Positions 36,167 to 45,347 of a stretch of 64,000 bases of DNA are shown one piece after another. The notes beneath the pieces were generated by a model. The model was not told the origin of the DNA. It ran no database searches and saw only the letters and a program-made list of their open reading frames with translations. The stretch's first letter is position 1; each line of letters starts with the position of its first letter. The position numbers and the translations under genes are program-made. This DNA is from Cupriavidus yeoncheonensis (GTDB taxonomy: Bacteria > Pseudomonadota > Gammaproteobacteria > Burkholderiales > Burkholderiaceae). The stretch covers positions 310,001-374,000 of the forward strand of contig NZ_CAJPUY010000003.1 in NCBI RefSeq assembly GCF_905397275.1, in the 5' to 3' direction.

Positions 36167-37693
36167 TCAGTCGCGCGTGACGCGCAGCACTTCTTCCAGC
36201 GCCGTGGCGCCGCTGTCGATCCAGCGCTGCGCGTCGCCGCGCATGGTCTGCATGCCGTGCGCCAACGCGACCTGCTTGATCTCGGATTCTGGCTGCTGGC
36301 GGTGGATCATGGTGCGGATCTCGTCATCGACGGTGAGCAGTTCGTACACGCCCATGCGGCCCTGGTAGCCCGAGTTCCCGCACTTGTCGCAGCCCACCGC
36401 ATGCCAGACATGCTGCAGCGGCTTGCCCTGGGCCAGCAGGCTATCCACCACGTCGGCAGTGACCTCGATGATTTCCTCGCGCTTGCAATGCGGGCACAGG
36501 CGCCGTACCAGCCGCTGCGCCAGCACGCCGAGCAGCGACGACGACAGCAGGAAGGGCTCGATGCCCATGTCGACCAGCCGCGTGATCGCCGAGGCCGAAT
36601 CGTTGGTGTGCAGCGTGGCCAGCACCAGGTGGCCGGTCAGCGACGCCTGCACCGCGATCTGCGCCGTCTCCAGGTCGCGGATTTCGCCGATCATCACCAC
36701 GTCCGGATCCTGGCGCAGGATCGCGCGCAGGGCCTTGGCGAAGGTCATGTCGATGCGCGCGTTGACCTGCGTCTGGCCGATGCCGTCCAGATCGTATTCG
36801 ATCGGGTCTTCCACCGTCATGATGTTGGTGGTGCGCGAGTCCAGGCGCGACAGCGCCGCGTACAGCGTGGTCGTCTTGCCCGAACCGGTCGGCCCGGTCA
36901 CCAGCACGATGCCGTGCGGCTGGCGGATCAGGTCATCGAAGGCGCGCAGCGTGCGCGGCGCCATGCCGAGCTTGGCCAGGTCGAGGCGGCCCGCCTCCTT
37001 GTCCAGCAGGCGCAGCACTGCGCGTTCGCCGTGGCCGGTGGGCAGCGTGGACACGCGCACGTCCACCGGACGCCCGCCCACGCGCAGGGTGATGCGGCCG
37101 TCCTGCGGCAGGCGTTTCTCGGCGATGTCGAGCTGCGCCATGATCTTGATGCGCGAGATCAGCGCGCCATGCAGCGCCTTCTTGGGCCGCACCACGTCGC
37201 GCAGCGTGCCGTCCACGCGGAAGCGCACTACTGACGCCGATTCGAAGGGCTCGATGTGGATATCCGAGGCACCCTCGCGCGCAGCCTGCGTGAGCAGCGC
37301 GTTGATCATGCGGATGATCGGCGCATCGTCCTCGGACTCGAGCAGATCTTCCACGGCGGGAATGTCCTGCATCAGGCGCGACAGGTCGACTTCGCCTTCC
37401 ACTTCGCCCACCACCTGGGCGGCGCTGCCGTCCTGGCGGTTGTAGGCGTCGGACATGGCCCGCTCCAGCGCGTCGGGTTCCAACACGCGCAGGCGCAGCG
37501 CGCCATGCACGCGCGCGACTTCAGCGAGCGCCGCCGGCGAGGTGGCGCGGCTGACCCAGACCTCGAGGCCGTCGGCGCGCTGGTGCGCGATCAGCAGCGG
37601 CGCTTCGCGCGCAAAGCTGTACGGGACCAGTCGCGCCGCCATCGGTGACGGCGGCTCCTGGATATCGGGGACGGCGTGGATTTCGCTTGCCAT
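36167..37693 (-). CDS. gspE: Type II secretion assembly ATPase GspE
   Basis: A 508-residue cytoplasmic ATPase. The Walker A motif is GPTGSGKTTT, an Asp box includes TVEDPIEYDLDG, Walker B is VVMIGEIRDLETA and the His box is TGHLVLATLHTND. Zinc-binding cysteines CPHC and CDKCG in the C-terminal half are present as in GspE/PilB. The N1E domain (about 1-110) is short. It powers assembly of the pseudopilus through GspF and GspL. It lies 8 bp after gspD. Confidence 0.96.
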   Translation of the reverse strand: MASEIHAVPDIQEPPSPMAARLVPYSFAREAPLLIAHQRADGLEVWVSRATSPAALAEVARVHGALRLRVLEPDALERAMSDAYNRQDGSAAQVVGEVEGEVDLSRLMQDIPAVEDLLESEDDAPIIRMINALLTQAAREGASDIHIEPFESASVVRFRVDGTLRDVVRPKKALHGALISRIKIMAQLDIAEKRLPQDGRITLRVGGRPVDVRVSTLPTGHGERAVLRLLDKEAGRLDLAKLGMAPRTLRAFDDLIRQPHGIVLVTGPTGSGKTTTLYAALSRLDSRTTNIMTVEDPIEYDLDGIGQTQVNARIDMTFAKALRAILRQDPDVVMIGEIRDLETAQIAVQASLTGHLVLATLHTNDSASAITRLVDMGIEPFLLSSSLLGVLAQRLVRRLCPHCKREEIIEVTADVVDSLLAQGKPLQHVWHAVGCDKCGNSGYQGRMGVYELLTVDDEIRTMIHRQQPESEIKQVALAHGMQTMRGDAQRWIDSGATALEEVLRVTRD

Positions 37694-37701
37694 GGTGTCG
37701 T

Positions 37702-40137
37702 TCAGTTGCCGCGCCCGGAAGCCGGCGCAGCCGTCCCGGCGAGCGCGCCGTTGCTGCCTTGCTGTGTCAGCGGCTGCGGCACAGGTTGCGGGGACTGCGG
37801 TGCTGTTTGCGGCACGGTTTGCGGCACCGATTGCGGCACCGATTGCGGCACCGATTGCGGCAAGGGCAGCGGGCCAGGCACCGGGCCGGTGCCGCGCGGG
37901 TCGACAAACGGCGTGGTCGGCGCCTCGGCGGGCGGCAACAGCGGCGTGTTCGTGTCGCGCACCATGATGTTAGGCGAGATGAAGCCGGCCTGCTGGTTGC
38001 GCATGTAGTCGTAGCGGTCCGCCGTCAGGCGGTCGGCGGCACCGGCCGTGCGCATCACATACGGGCGCAGGAACACCAGCAGGTTGGTCTTGGAGCGGTT
38101 CTTGTTCTCATAGCGGAACAGGCCGCCGATCCAGGGGATATCGCCCAGCAGCGGCACCTTCTGCACGCCGTCGCCGTAGGAATCCTCGATCAGCCCGCCG
38201 AGCACGATGATCTGGCCGTCGTCGACCAGCACATTGGTTTCGATCGAGCGCACATTGGTGGTCGGGCCCTGTATCTGCGTCAGCGTACCCGGCACCACCG
38301 ACGACGACTCCTGGAAGATCTGCATCTTGACCAGGCCGCCGTCGGTGATCTGCGGCCGCACGCGCAGCGTGATGCCGACGTCCTTGCGGTCGAAGGTCTG
38401 GAACGGCGTGACCGAGGCGGCGCCGCCGGTCTGCGCGTAGGAGCCGGTCGTGATCGGGATGTTCTGGCCGATCAGGATCTTGGCTTCCTCGTTCTCGAGC
38501 GTGATCAGGTTCGGCGTGGACAGCAGGTTTACGCTGCCGTCGGTGCCCAGCGCGCGCAGCAGCGCGCCCAGGCCCAGCGCCTTGTTCACCACGCCGAGGT
38601 TCAGGCCGCCCAAGTCCGGTACCAACTGCTGCGCGGCGACGATGCCGGCGCTGTGGTTGTTGTTGTACAGCGCGCCCGCGAGCGTGAGGTTCAGGATGTT
38701 CTGCCCGCCCGAGCCGAAGTTGGTGCCCGCGAAGAGGTTGTTGTTGCCGGTGCTCGAACTGAGCAGCCCCTGCCACTGGATGCCAAGCTGGCTGGCTTGC
38801 GTGGAACTGACCTCCACGATCATCGATTCGATGTAGATCTGCGCGCGGCGCGCGTCGAGGTCCTCGATCACTGCGCGCAGGTTGCGGTACACCGGTTCGC
38901 TGGCCGTGATGATCAGGGCATTGGTGGACGGATCCGCCTGGATGATGCCGCCCGTGGTGGGCTGGGTGTTCGGATTGAACGAAGCCGCGAACGCCGAATT
39001 GCCGTAGGCGCCGCCCGAGCCCGAGCCGCTCGTGCCGCCGGAGCGCATGCCGCTCTGGCTTGCCGCGCTGCCGCCGGTGAACTGGCCGCCGGCAGGCGTG
39101 GAAACGTTGGTCAGCCCGCCCGCGCCGGCCGCACCGGCTGCGCCGGGCTGCGTGCTGGCGGCAAAGCTGCTGTCCGCCGCGACGATCGCGCGTAGCGTGG
39201 CGGCCAGCTTGACCGCATCGGCGTTCTTGAGCGGCACGACCCAGATATTGCCGGGGCGCGCATAGGGCTGGTCGAGCTTGTCGATCAGCTGGCGCGCCTG
39301 CTGCAGCCGCGCGCGGCTGGACGCGCGGATCATCAGCGAGTTGCTGCGCGGCTCGGCCACCACGCTGGTGCGCAGGCTGCTGTCGACGCCCGCGCCGCCG
39401 CCTGCGCCGGTCGCGGCCGCCGCCGGATCGAGCAGCTTCTGCAGCACCAGCGCCGTGTCGCTGGCGATGGCATGCCTCAGCGGTACCAGCTCGACTTCGC
39501 CCGAAGCCGGCGCGTCGATGGCGGCGATGATGCGGCCCAGGCGGCGCAGGTTCTCGGCATAGTCCGTGATGACCAGCGTGTTGTTGGCCGGGTAGGCGGT
39601 GATCGTGTTGTTGGGCGCGATCATCGGCCGCAGCACCGGCACCAGGTTGTTGGCCGACTCGTAGTTCAGCCGGAAGACCTGCGTCACCACCTGGTCGCCA
39701 CGCCCGCCGCCGCCGCCGACCACGATCGGCGAGCCTTGCAGCTTGGCGTCCGCTTCGGGGACGACCTTGGTGAAGCCATTGCTCTCCACCATCGCATAGC
39801 CTTGCATGCGCAGGACCGATCCCAGCGTTTCCAGCGCCTGGGCGCGCGACACCGGCTGCTCGGTCACCAGGTTGACCGTGCCCTTCACGCGCGGATCGAT
39901 CACGAAATTCTTGCCGGTGGCCTGGCCCACGGCCTTGACGACGGATTCGAGGTCGGCGTTGACGAAGTTCAGTACCACCTGGTCCCGGTTGCGCGGCGTG
40001 ATGTCCGGTGGCGCCCCGGGGCCGGCGGGCTGTTGCGCCCACAGCGGCGCGGGCGCCAGCAGCGAAAGCCCGCACAGCAGGGCCACGGCGCGGGCACTGG
40101 CGGTCTGGAAGAAGGGTCGGGTGGCTTCGGTTTTCAT
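37702..40137 (-). CDS. gspD: Type II secretion outer-membrane secretin GspD
   Basis: An 811-residue secretin. A signal peptide (ALLCGLSLLAPAPLWAQQ) is followed by N0-N3 domains: LNFVNADLESVVKAVGQATGKNF, then AYPANNTLVITDYAENLRRL and TNALIITASEPVYRNL. The secretin core contains VPLLGDIPWIGGLFRYE, and MRTAGAADRLTADRYDYMR follows. Gly/Ser-rich and Ala-rich inserts occur in N3. The C-terminus is a disordered Pro/Gln-rich tail with SVPQ repeats rather than a typical S-domain. It forms the outer-membrane gate. Confidence 0.95.
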   Translation of the reverse strand: MKTEATRPFFQTASARAVALLCGLSLLAPAPLWAQQPAGPGAPPDITPRNRDQVVLNFVNADLESVVKAVGQATGKNFVIDPRVKGTVNLVTEQPVSRAQALETLGSVLRMQGYAMVESNGFTKVVPEADAKLQGSPIVVGGGGGRGDQVVTQVFRLNYESANNLVPVLRPMIAPNNTITAYPANNTLVITDYAENLRRLGRIIAAIDAPASGEVELVPLRHAIASDTALVLQKLLDPAAAATGAGGGAGVDSSLRTSVVAEPRSNSLMIRASSRARLQQARQLIDKLDQPYARPGNIWVVPLKNADAVKLAATLRAIVAADSSFAASTQPGAAGAAGAGGLTNVSTPAGGQFTGGSAASQSGMRSGGTSGSGSGGAYGNSAFAASFNPNTQPTTGGIIQADPSTNALIITASEPVYRNLRAVIEDLDARRAQIYIESMIVEVSSTQASQLGIQWQGLLSSSTGNNNLFAGTNFGSGGQNILNLTLAGALYNNNHSAGIVAAQQLVPDLGGLNLGVVNKALGLGALLRALGTDGSVNLLSTPNLITLENEEAKILIGQNIPITTGSYAQTGGAASVTPFQTFDRKDVGITLRVRPQITDGGLVKMQIFQESSSVVPGTLTQIQGPTTNVRSIETNVLVDDGQIIVLGGLIEDSYGDGVQKVPLLGDIPWIGGLFRYENKNRSKTNLLVFLRPYVMRTAGAADRLTADRYDYMRNQQAGFISPNIMVRDTNTPLLPPAEAPTTPFVDPRGTGPVPGPLPLPQSVPQSVPQSVPQTVPQTAPQSPQPVPQPLTQQGSNGALAGTAAPASGRGN
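37811..37858 (-). repeat. 12-nt tandem repeat encoding VPQ-type repeats in GspD tail
   Basis: Four near-identical 12-nt units (GGCACCGATTGC on the plus strand, the first one variant) encode PQSV-type four-residue repeats in the GspD C-terminus. Confidence 0.85.
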
Positions 40138-40172
40138 GTTTGGTTCCGGTCGGCTCCTGGCGCTGCCTGGCT

Positions 40173-40979
40173 TCAGAAGCGCAGCCTTGTCACATTGTTC
40201 TCTCGTCGTCCCAGCAGGCTCAGCAGGCTGTTCAGCTGGGTGGCGGCGTCGGGCTCGGCGTGGGCCGTGCCTTCAAAGCGCGCCTGCCGGCCCAGCGTGC
40301 CGCCGCCATCTAGGTGCAGCGGCCCGGCGATGGTACTCAGCGCGAGCCTGCCATCGGCGCCGTTCCAGTCGATTTCGGCACGGTAGCTGCCCAGCGGGCG
40401 CAGTCGGCTTACCGACGACGACACCTGTTCGATGCGCAGCGTGATATGTCCGTACAGCAATCCGCCCGCGAACTGGCCTTGCAGCGCAGACCAGTCCACG
40501 CGCATGAGTCCGTCGGGGCGCAGCGTGTTGAACGGCGCGCCCACGCCTTCCAGCAGCGCGGCCGGCAGGCGGATGGCGCCGGCCTGCGCGGTCCAGCCAC
40601 GCGGCGTGACGGTCAGTCCGACCGGCGCGGGCATGGCTTCGGTATGCGTGAGCACCAGGCGCGCGCTGCCGGTCAGTAGCGGCCAGAAGGCCAGCGACCA
40701 TTGCAGCCGGCCCGGCAGCACCGTCGCGGTCTGGCTGCCCGCCCCTGCCGACAGCGCCAGCGTGGCGCTGCCGTGCCAGAGCGAGCCCGAGGCGTCGGCG
40801 AGCAGCACGCGGCGCTGCGTGCGGGCCGCTACCGTGTCGGCAATCCAGGCCGCCGGCAGCATGGCCAGCGCGGTCATGCCGGCGGTAGCCAGGCCCAGCA
40901 GCAGCCAGCCCACGGGGCGCCAGCCCGCCGGGCGGCGCAGCTTGCGTCGGGGCAGGCGCAGCGACTCCAGGCGTACCAT
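40173..40979 (-). CDS. gspN: Type II secretion protein GspN
   Basis: A 268-residue inner-membrane protein with one N-terminal helix (VGWLLLGLATAGMTALAMLPAAWIA) and a periplasmic beta-rich domain, for example GSLWHGSATLAL and VGLTVTPRGWTAQAG, typical of GspN. GspN occurs in some but not all type II systems and its exact function is unclear. The ATG at 40979 overlaps the gspM stop as TGATG, so the two are translationally coupled; the longer frame to 41366 covers gspM and is not used. Confidence 0.88.
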   Translation of the reverse strand: MVRLESLRLPRRKLRRPAGWRPVGWLLLGLATAGMTALAMLPAAWIADTVAARTQRRVLLADASGSLWHGSATLALSAGAGSQTATVLPGRLQWSLAFWPLLTGSARLVLTHTEAMPAPVGLTVTPRGWTAQAGAIRLPAALLEGVGAPFNTLRPDGLMRVDWSALQGQFAGGLLYGHITLRIEQVSSSVSRLRPLGSYRAEIDWNGADGRLALSTIAGPLHLDGGGTLGRQARFEGTAHAEPDAATQLNSLLSLLGRRENNVTRLRF

Positions 40980-41599
40980 CAGCTGCGGCCGCCCGGACCC
41001 TGCAGGGTCGCGCTGACATTGACCAGCGCGGTGGCGCCGACGTAGATGATGCGCGCGTCCGTGATCTTCAGGCGCTGCTGCTGGCGCACGTCCTGCAGCC
41101 AGCCCGCCACCGCGCCGAACGGCGCCTTGTCGAGCTGCACCTGCACGCTGTTGTCGGCGCCGGCCGCCAGCCGCGTTGCCTTGAGGCCGTATTTGCCGAG
41201 GCTGTCCTGCAAGGCCTGGGTGAGCGCATCGCCGCGCAAGGCGGGTGCGGGGCTCGCGTTCAGGCCGCGGGCCTCCTGGGCCAGGGTTTCCATTTCCGCG
41301 AGTTCGGCGCGCAGCGCCGGCAGGCTGCGCGACAGTCGCGCACGGCCGTCCGCGGCAGGCTCCCACAGGACGCTATAGATGAGCACCAGTCCCAGCACCG
41401 CGGCGCCACCCGCAAGGATCGCCTGCTCGCGCGGGTTGCGCGCCGACCAGAACGCGTCGAACTGGTCGCGCCAGGCTTGCGGCACGCGGGGCTTCACGCG
41501 CGCGAACCATGCGGGGGCCGTGGGCCGGCCCGGCTTCGCGGAGGCCTGTGGCGTCTGGGGGCGGAGGTTGTCTTTGCTCGGGCTCATGATTGGGTTCAC
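40979..41599 (-). CDS. gspM: Type II secretion protein GspM
   Basis: A 206-residue bitopic inner-membrane protein. A Pro-rich cytoplasmic N-terminus leads to the helix AILAGGAAVLGLVLIYSVLW (about 60-79), and a periplasmic ferredoxin-like domain follows with LGKYGLKATRLAAG and VAGWLQDVRQQQRLKI. GspM pairs with GspL and GspC in the platform. A GTG start at 41599 is taken because it overlaps the gspL stop as GTGA; an ATG at 41587 is the alternative. Confidence 0.9.
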   Translation of the reverse strand: MNPIMSPSKDNLRPQTPQASAKPGRPTAPAWFARVKPRVPQAWRDQFDAFWSARNPREQAILAGGAAVLGLVLIYSVLWEPAADGRARLSRSLPALRAELAEMETLAQEARGLNASPAPALRGDALTQALQDSLGKYGLKATRLAAGADNSVQVQLDKAPFGAVAGWLQDVRQQQRLKITDARIIYVGATALVNVSATLQGPGGRS

Positions 41600-42996
41600 A
41601 GGCCTGGCTTGATGAGCCAGCGCGAGCCGGCCGGCCCGGCGGGGCGCGCGGCCTCCGCCGTCTTGTCTTCTTCCATCTGCAGGCCGGCCTGGCGCGCGGC
41701 GACGCGCAGTGCGGCGATATCGGTGCCGGGTTTGAGCGTGGCAACCAGCGCGCGGCCGCGATATTCGAGCGCCTGCAGCGCGTCTGGCGCGAGCTGGCGG
41801 GCTGCCTGGCCAAAACGGTCGGCCAGCGGCAGGAAGTCGTCCGGCGTACTGCGCCCGCTGGCCAGGCGAAGCTGTTCCACCTGGCGGCGCATCTGCAGCG
41901 GGGCATCGAGCACGGTCTGGATCTGCGGGAAGGCGTTGTGCAGCGTCTGCAGCTGCGCGGCTTCCAGCCGCTGCTGCTCATGGCGCAGCATCAGCCAGTG
42001 CACATTCATGCCGAGCAGCTGGACCAGCACGACACCGGCGGCCAGCGCCAGCGGCAGGCGCCACGCCAGCAGGTTCCAGCGATCGGCGCGTCCCTGGGCG
42101 AACTCGAACTGCGCGAGGTCCAGCCCGGGCTCCTGCAGGCAGCCCTGCGCGCCGGCGATCCACAGGCGCCAGTCGGCGGCACGGGCCTGGCGCAGCGCAG
42201 GCACCGGTGCGCTGGCCACGGCGCTGGCGTCGCCATGCCAGTTGCCTTCGGGCGCAAGCGCCTGCCACGCGGCGAGCGCGTCATTGCCGAGCAACAGGCC
42301 ATAGCCTTCATGGAGGCCGGTGCGTACCGTGAGCTGCCACTGGTCGCTGCCAGGCGCGGTCGCCGGGGCCAGCGTCGGTTCGACCATGCCTTCGGCCGGG
42401 GCCAGCGAAGCGGCCGCGGCTTCGACGACCAGCGTGGCCGGCTGCGCCGGGGCGCCATCGTCGTCCCCGGCTTCCCCGGCTTCCGGTGGAGCCTCCAGCG
42501 GCAGGCACATCTGCGCCGGCAGGACATGGCGGCGGCGATGGCGGTGTTCGGCAAAGGCATCGAGCACCGCGCGCAGCCAGGCCCGGTTGGCCACCATCAG
42601 CAGGCGCCGGCGTGGACCGCGCGCGGGCCGTGCGGCGTCGCCGTCGAGCACGGGACCCACGCCGATGTGGCACGGCTGCGCGTCGGTGGCCAGCGCGTCT
42701 TCCACCAGGTTGGGCAAAGCCTGCTTCAGGCGCGCCGGAGGCAGCGGGGGTACGGTGGCCGTGGTGAGCAGTACGTCACTGGCGGCAAGGATGAGCACCA
42801 GGCGTTCCGCGGCTGGCAGCGCGGCAATCTGAGCGTGGCCTTCGCGCAACACTTCCGGAGCCTGCGAGGGGCCCGTGCGCCGGGTGGCCGGCTTGACCGG
42901 GTCGCGTACGAGGGCAAACGGCAGGGCGCCAAAATGCCAGGGCTGCGGTTGGTCGTGCGGCCGATGCGGCAGGCGAACGTACAGGGTGGTACTCAA
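41596..42996 (-). CDS. gspL: Type II secretion protein GspL
   Basis: A 466-residue inner-membrane protein. The first about 250 residues form the actin-like cytoplasmic domain that binds GspE (TTLYVRLPHRPHD, PNLVEDALATDAQPCHIGVG). One membrane helix near 310-330 (LPLALAAGVVLVQLLGMNVHW) is followed by a periplasmic domain ending PAGSRWLIKPGL. It is longer than typical E. coli or Vibrio GspL owing to Ala/Pro-rich insertions near 175-200. Its stop overlaps the gspM start. Confidence 0.92.
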   Translation of the reverse strand: MSTTLYVRLPHRPHDQPQPWHFGALPFALVRDPVKPATRRTGPSQAPEVLREGHAQIAALPAAERLVLILAASDVLLTTATVPPLPPARLKQALPNLVEDALATDAQPCHIGVGPVLDGDAARPARGPRRRLLMVANRAWLRAVLDAFAEHRHRRRHVLPAQMCLPLEAPPEAGEAGDDDGAPAQPATLVVEAAAASLAPAEGMVEPTLAPATAPGSDQWQLTVRTGLHEGYGLLLGNDALAAWQALAPEGNWHGDASAVASAPVPALRQARAADWRLWIAGAQGCLQEPGLDLAQFEFAQGRADRWNLLAWRLPLALAAGVVLVQLLGMNVHWLMLRHEQQRLEAAQLQTLHNAFPQIQTVLDAPLQMRRQVEQLRLASGRSTPDDFLPLADRFGQAARQLAPDALQALEYRGRALVATLKPGTDIAALRVAARQAGLQMEEDKTAEAARPAGPAGSRWLIKPGL

Positions 42997-43253
42997 GGTT
43001 TCCTAGCGTTGACGTCTGTGAGGCCGTGCGCGGGGGCGGAGTGCCGGGGCAGCGGGATTGCCCGGGCGCGGAGATGCCGACTGGCGCATACGGACTGGCA
43101 GGGGCGCCGCCCGGCATGGCGCCACGGTCGCGGCAGCGCCGCAGCATACCTTGCCTGTGTGACTAATCCGCGTCAATAGCATTCTCCCCCGGTATCTGCG
43201 CCGGCGATATCAAGGTGCAGCGTGCCCGGCAGCGCGCAAATCGCGGATGAGGC

Positions 43254-44273
43254 TCACCGCAGGTCGGGCAGGCGGTCGGTGTCGTGGATCCACAGCACGC
43301 GCGTGGTGTTGGCGTTGCCCAGTACCTCGCCCCGGTAGACCAGCGACACCTGCAGCCGGCTCGCCCGCTCGTGGCGCACCAGGCCGTAGATCAGGAAATA
43401 GTGCGTGCGCACGTCCAGCATCTTGGACAAGTTGCTGGTGTCGGCCTGCGGCGCCACGCTGGCCAGCTTGGTCTGCAAGTCGCCGACATTGTTGAAGTAC
43501 GCGCGGTCGCGCTCGCGCACCAGCTCGCGCGCGCGGTCCAGCGCCAGGTTGTTGATGACGGCCGACAGCACTTCCGGATCGGCCGTATTGGCGTTGACCA
43601 GCGTGCGCTCGGGCAGCACCGTGATGAACGGCTCCAGCGCGGCGACCATCTCCGGCGAGTAGCCCGGGATCGCCAGCAGGCTCTGGGCGCTATCGAGCGG
43701 CCGGGGCGCGGGCTGGCCGTCGGTGCCGCCTTGCGCGGCGCGCAGCAGGAAGCGGCCCGTGGTCTCGGCCAGCGACGGGTTCAGGCCCACGGTCTGCAGC
43801 AGGCGGCGGTAGGCCGCCAGCGCGGCCGGGTCGACCGTGGCGGCGCGGCCCTGGGTCGGCGTGGCGGTCCACAGCACCAGGTTGGTCAGGTTGAAACGCG
43901 CCTGGGCGTCCAGGATGCGGCCGGACAGGAACGAGGTCTCCCCCGACTGGTCGGTGCGCAGCGCCGCGCCAAGGAAGTCCGACAAGCGGGTCTCGGCGAT
44001 CGGTACGGCCCAGGGCTCGCCCAGCTCGTCGACGCTGCTGCGGCGCTGGTCGTCGCGCAGGATCAGCCGGGCCCAGTCCACGGCCGCACGCTCGATCCAC
44101 GAGGCCTGCGCCAGCAGGCGCTGGTTCTCGATCGAGCGGATCTGCACCTGCTGGCGCCACAGCATGCCGGACACCACCACCACCGCAAGCGTGACCATCA
44201 GCAGCGCGGTGACCACGGCGGCACCGCGCGCACGGCGGCGGGGCAGGGACGGGAAGCGTCGGCGCATGGTCAC
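43254..44273 (-). CDS. gspK: Type II secretion minor pseudopilin GspK
   Basis: A 339-residue minor pseudopilin. The prepilin leader ends in RRARG and the helix is AAVVTALLMVTLAVVVVSGML, which lacks Glu at position 5 as is usual for GspK, the tip subunit. The large globular domain has SFLSGRILDAQARFNLTNLV and INNLALDRARELV, typical GspK stretches. It caps the pseudopilus with GspI and GspJ. ATG 44273 overlaps the gspJ stop by 4 nt (ATGA). A 257-bp gap without a recognisable gene separates it from gspL. Confidence 0.93.
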   Translation of the reverse strand: MTMRRRFPSLPRRRARGAAVVTALLMVTLAVVVVSGMLWRQQVQIRSIENQRLLAQASWIERAAVDWARLILRDDQRRSSVDELGEPWAVPIAETRLSDFLGAALRTDQSGETSFLSGRILDAQARFNLTNLVLWTATPTQGRAATVDPAALAAYRRLLQTVGLNPSLAETTGRFLLRAAQGGTDGQPAPRPLDSAQSLLAIPGYSPEMVAALEPFITVLPERTLVNANTADPEVLSAVINNLALDRARELVRERDRAYFNNVGDLQTKLASVAPQADTSNLSKMLDVRTHYFLIYGLVRHERASRLQVSLVYRGEVLGNANTTRVLWIHDTDRLPDLR

Positions 44274-44962
44274 AGGCCCGTCATGCAGATCTTGAGGAAG
44301 TCGCGCGGCGCGTCGCCGTCGCCCATGCGGGCCTGGACGGACAGCTCCACGGCCCGGACGACCGCGCCGGTCGGTGCCGGCGCGGCCACGGCGCTGGCGC
44401 CGGCGGGATTGAGCAGCGCGCTGCGGATACGGCCGTTGTCAGCCAGCCAGCCCTGCGGATCGATCCATACGCGCGCGCCCAGGCTGTCCACATCGGACAG
44501 CACCCGGCGCGCCTGCACGTTGTTCTGCCGGCCGGCCTGGCGCAGTCCCAGCAGCGCGGACTGCACGGCGGCGCGGCTGTCGACGGGCGGGGCAGCGAGG
44601 CGGACCAGCGCGTTGCCGTCCAGCCGGTAGCTGAGCACCTGCCACATCGGCGGTTGGTTTTCTTCGCGGCGGTCGCGCACCATCAACACTTGGCCGGCCC
44701 CGACTTCCACCGGGCTGGCCTGCAGCAGGTCGGCGCTGGCCAGGTGTTCGCAGTCGGACTGGAACTGGCCGTAGAGCACCTTGAGGGCGTCAAGCCGGGC
44801 GTCGTGGTCGGTGAGCCGTTCGCGGCTGCGCGTCATGCTGTCCAGCGCGCGCCAGCCAATCACGGCCATGACCGCCAGCAGCGTGATGGCCACCAGCATC
44901 TCGAGCAGCGTGAAGCCGCGCCTGGCCGGCTGGCGGCGCTCAGAGCAGGTTGCGCGTTTCAT
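44270..44962 (-). CDS. gspJ: Type II secretion minor pseudopilin GspJ
   Basis: A 230-residue minor pseudopilin. The processing site is RRGFTLLEMLVAITLLAV, with Gly at -1 and Glu at +5. The soluble domain has CEHLASADLLQASPVEVG and LSYRLDGNALVRL, consistent with GspJ. ATG 44962 lies inside the end of gspI (23-nt overlap), and the stop overlaps the gspK start, so the minor pseudopilins are translationally coupled. The C-terminal portion is Ala-rich. Confidence 0.93.
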   Translation of the reverse strand: MKRATCSERRQPARRGFTLLEMLVAITLLAVMAVIGWRALDSMTRSRERLTDHDARLDALKVLYGQFQSDCEHLASADLLQASPVEVGAGQVLMVRDRREENQPPMWQVLSYRLDGNALVRLAAPPVDSRAAVQSALLGLRQAGRQNNVQARRVLSDVDSLGARVWIDPQGWLADNGRIRSALLNPAGASAVAAPAPTGAVVRAVELSVQARMGDGDAPRDFLKICMTGL

Positions 44963-45347
44963 TGGGGATGATGGTGACCAGCCACGCCAGGCGCACCGAG
45001 CGGTCGGCGGCGGACGGATAGACCGCGATTTCCACGCGCCGGAACACTGGGTTGGGCGTCCCAGAGACGCTCTGCTCGCAATAGAGCGGCGTGCCGCCCT
45101 GCGGGCAGGCATAACCGCTGACACCTGGCTCGGGCCAGGTCTTGGACAGGCGCAGCGTGGCCAGGTGGTTCTCCGCGCTGAATTCGGCCAGCATGCGCGA
45201 TTGCAGCGCGGCGCTGGCATCGATCATGCTGCCCATGGCGCGCATGGCCGCAGTCAGCGCGACGGCCAGGATGGTGAGTGCCACCAGCACTTCGATCAAC
45301 GTGAAGCCGCCTGCCCGGCGGCGGCACGGATGTCTGCGCCGCATCAT
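44940..45347 (-). CDS. gspI: Type II secretion minor pseudopilin GspI
   Basis: A 135-residue minor pseudopilin with leader ending RRAGGFTLIEVLVALTILAV, then WPEPGVSGYACPQGG and a VRLAWLVTIIPNE end. GspI starts assembly of the tip complex with GspJ and GspK. The ATG at 45347 overlaps the gspH stop (ATGATG). The longer open frame to 45533 runs through gspH and has no similarity. Confidence 0.92.
   Translation of the reverse strand: MMRRRHPCRRRAGGFTLIEVLVALTILAVALTAAMRAMGSMIDASAALQSRMLAEFSAENHLATLRLSKTWPEPGVSGYACPQGGTPLYCEQSVSGTPNPVFRRVEIAVYPSAADRSVRLAWLVTIIPNETRNLL

Noticed and set aside
37645..39195. Long plus-strand open frame opposite gspE/gspD
   Set aside because: It overlaps well-supported secretion genes and shows no domain; it is a shadow of high-GC codon use.
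38108..40075. A 655-codon minus-strand frame within gspD in another reading frame
   Set aside because: It is Arg/Gly/Ala-rich without motifs, while the gspD frame contains full secretin signatures.
42997..43253. Missing gsp gene between gspL and gspK
   Set aside because: The 257-bp gap has no frame with pseudopilin or membrane features; all platform genes are accounted for elsewhere.
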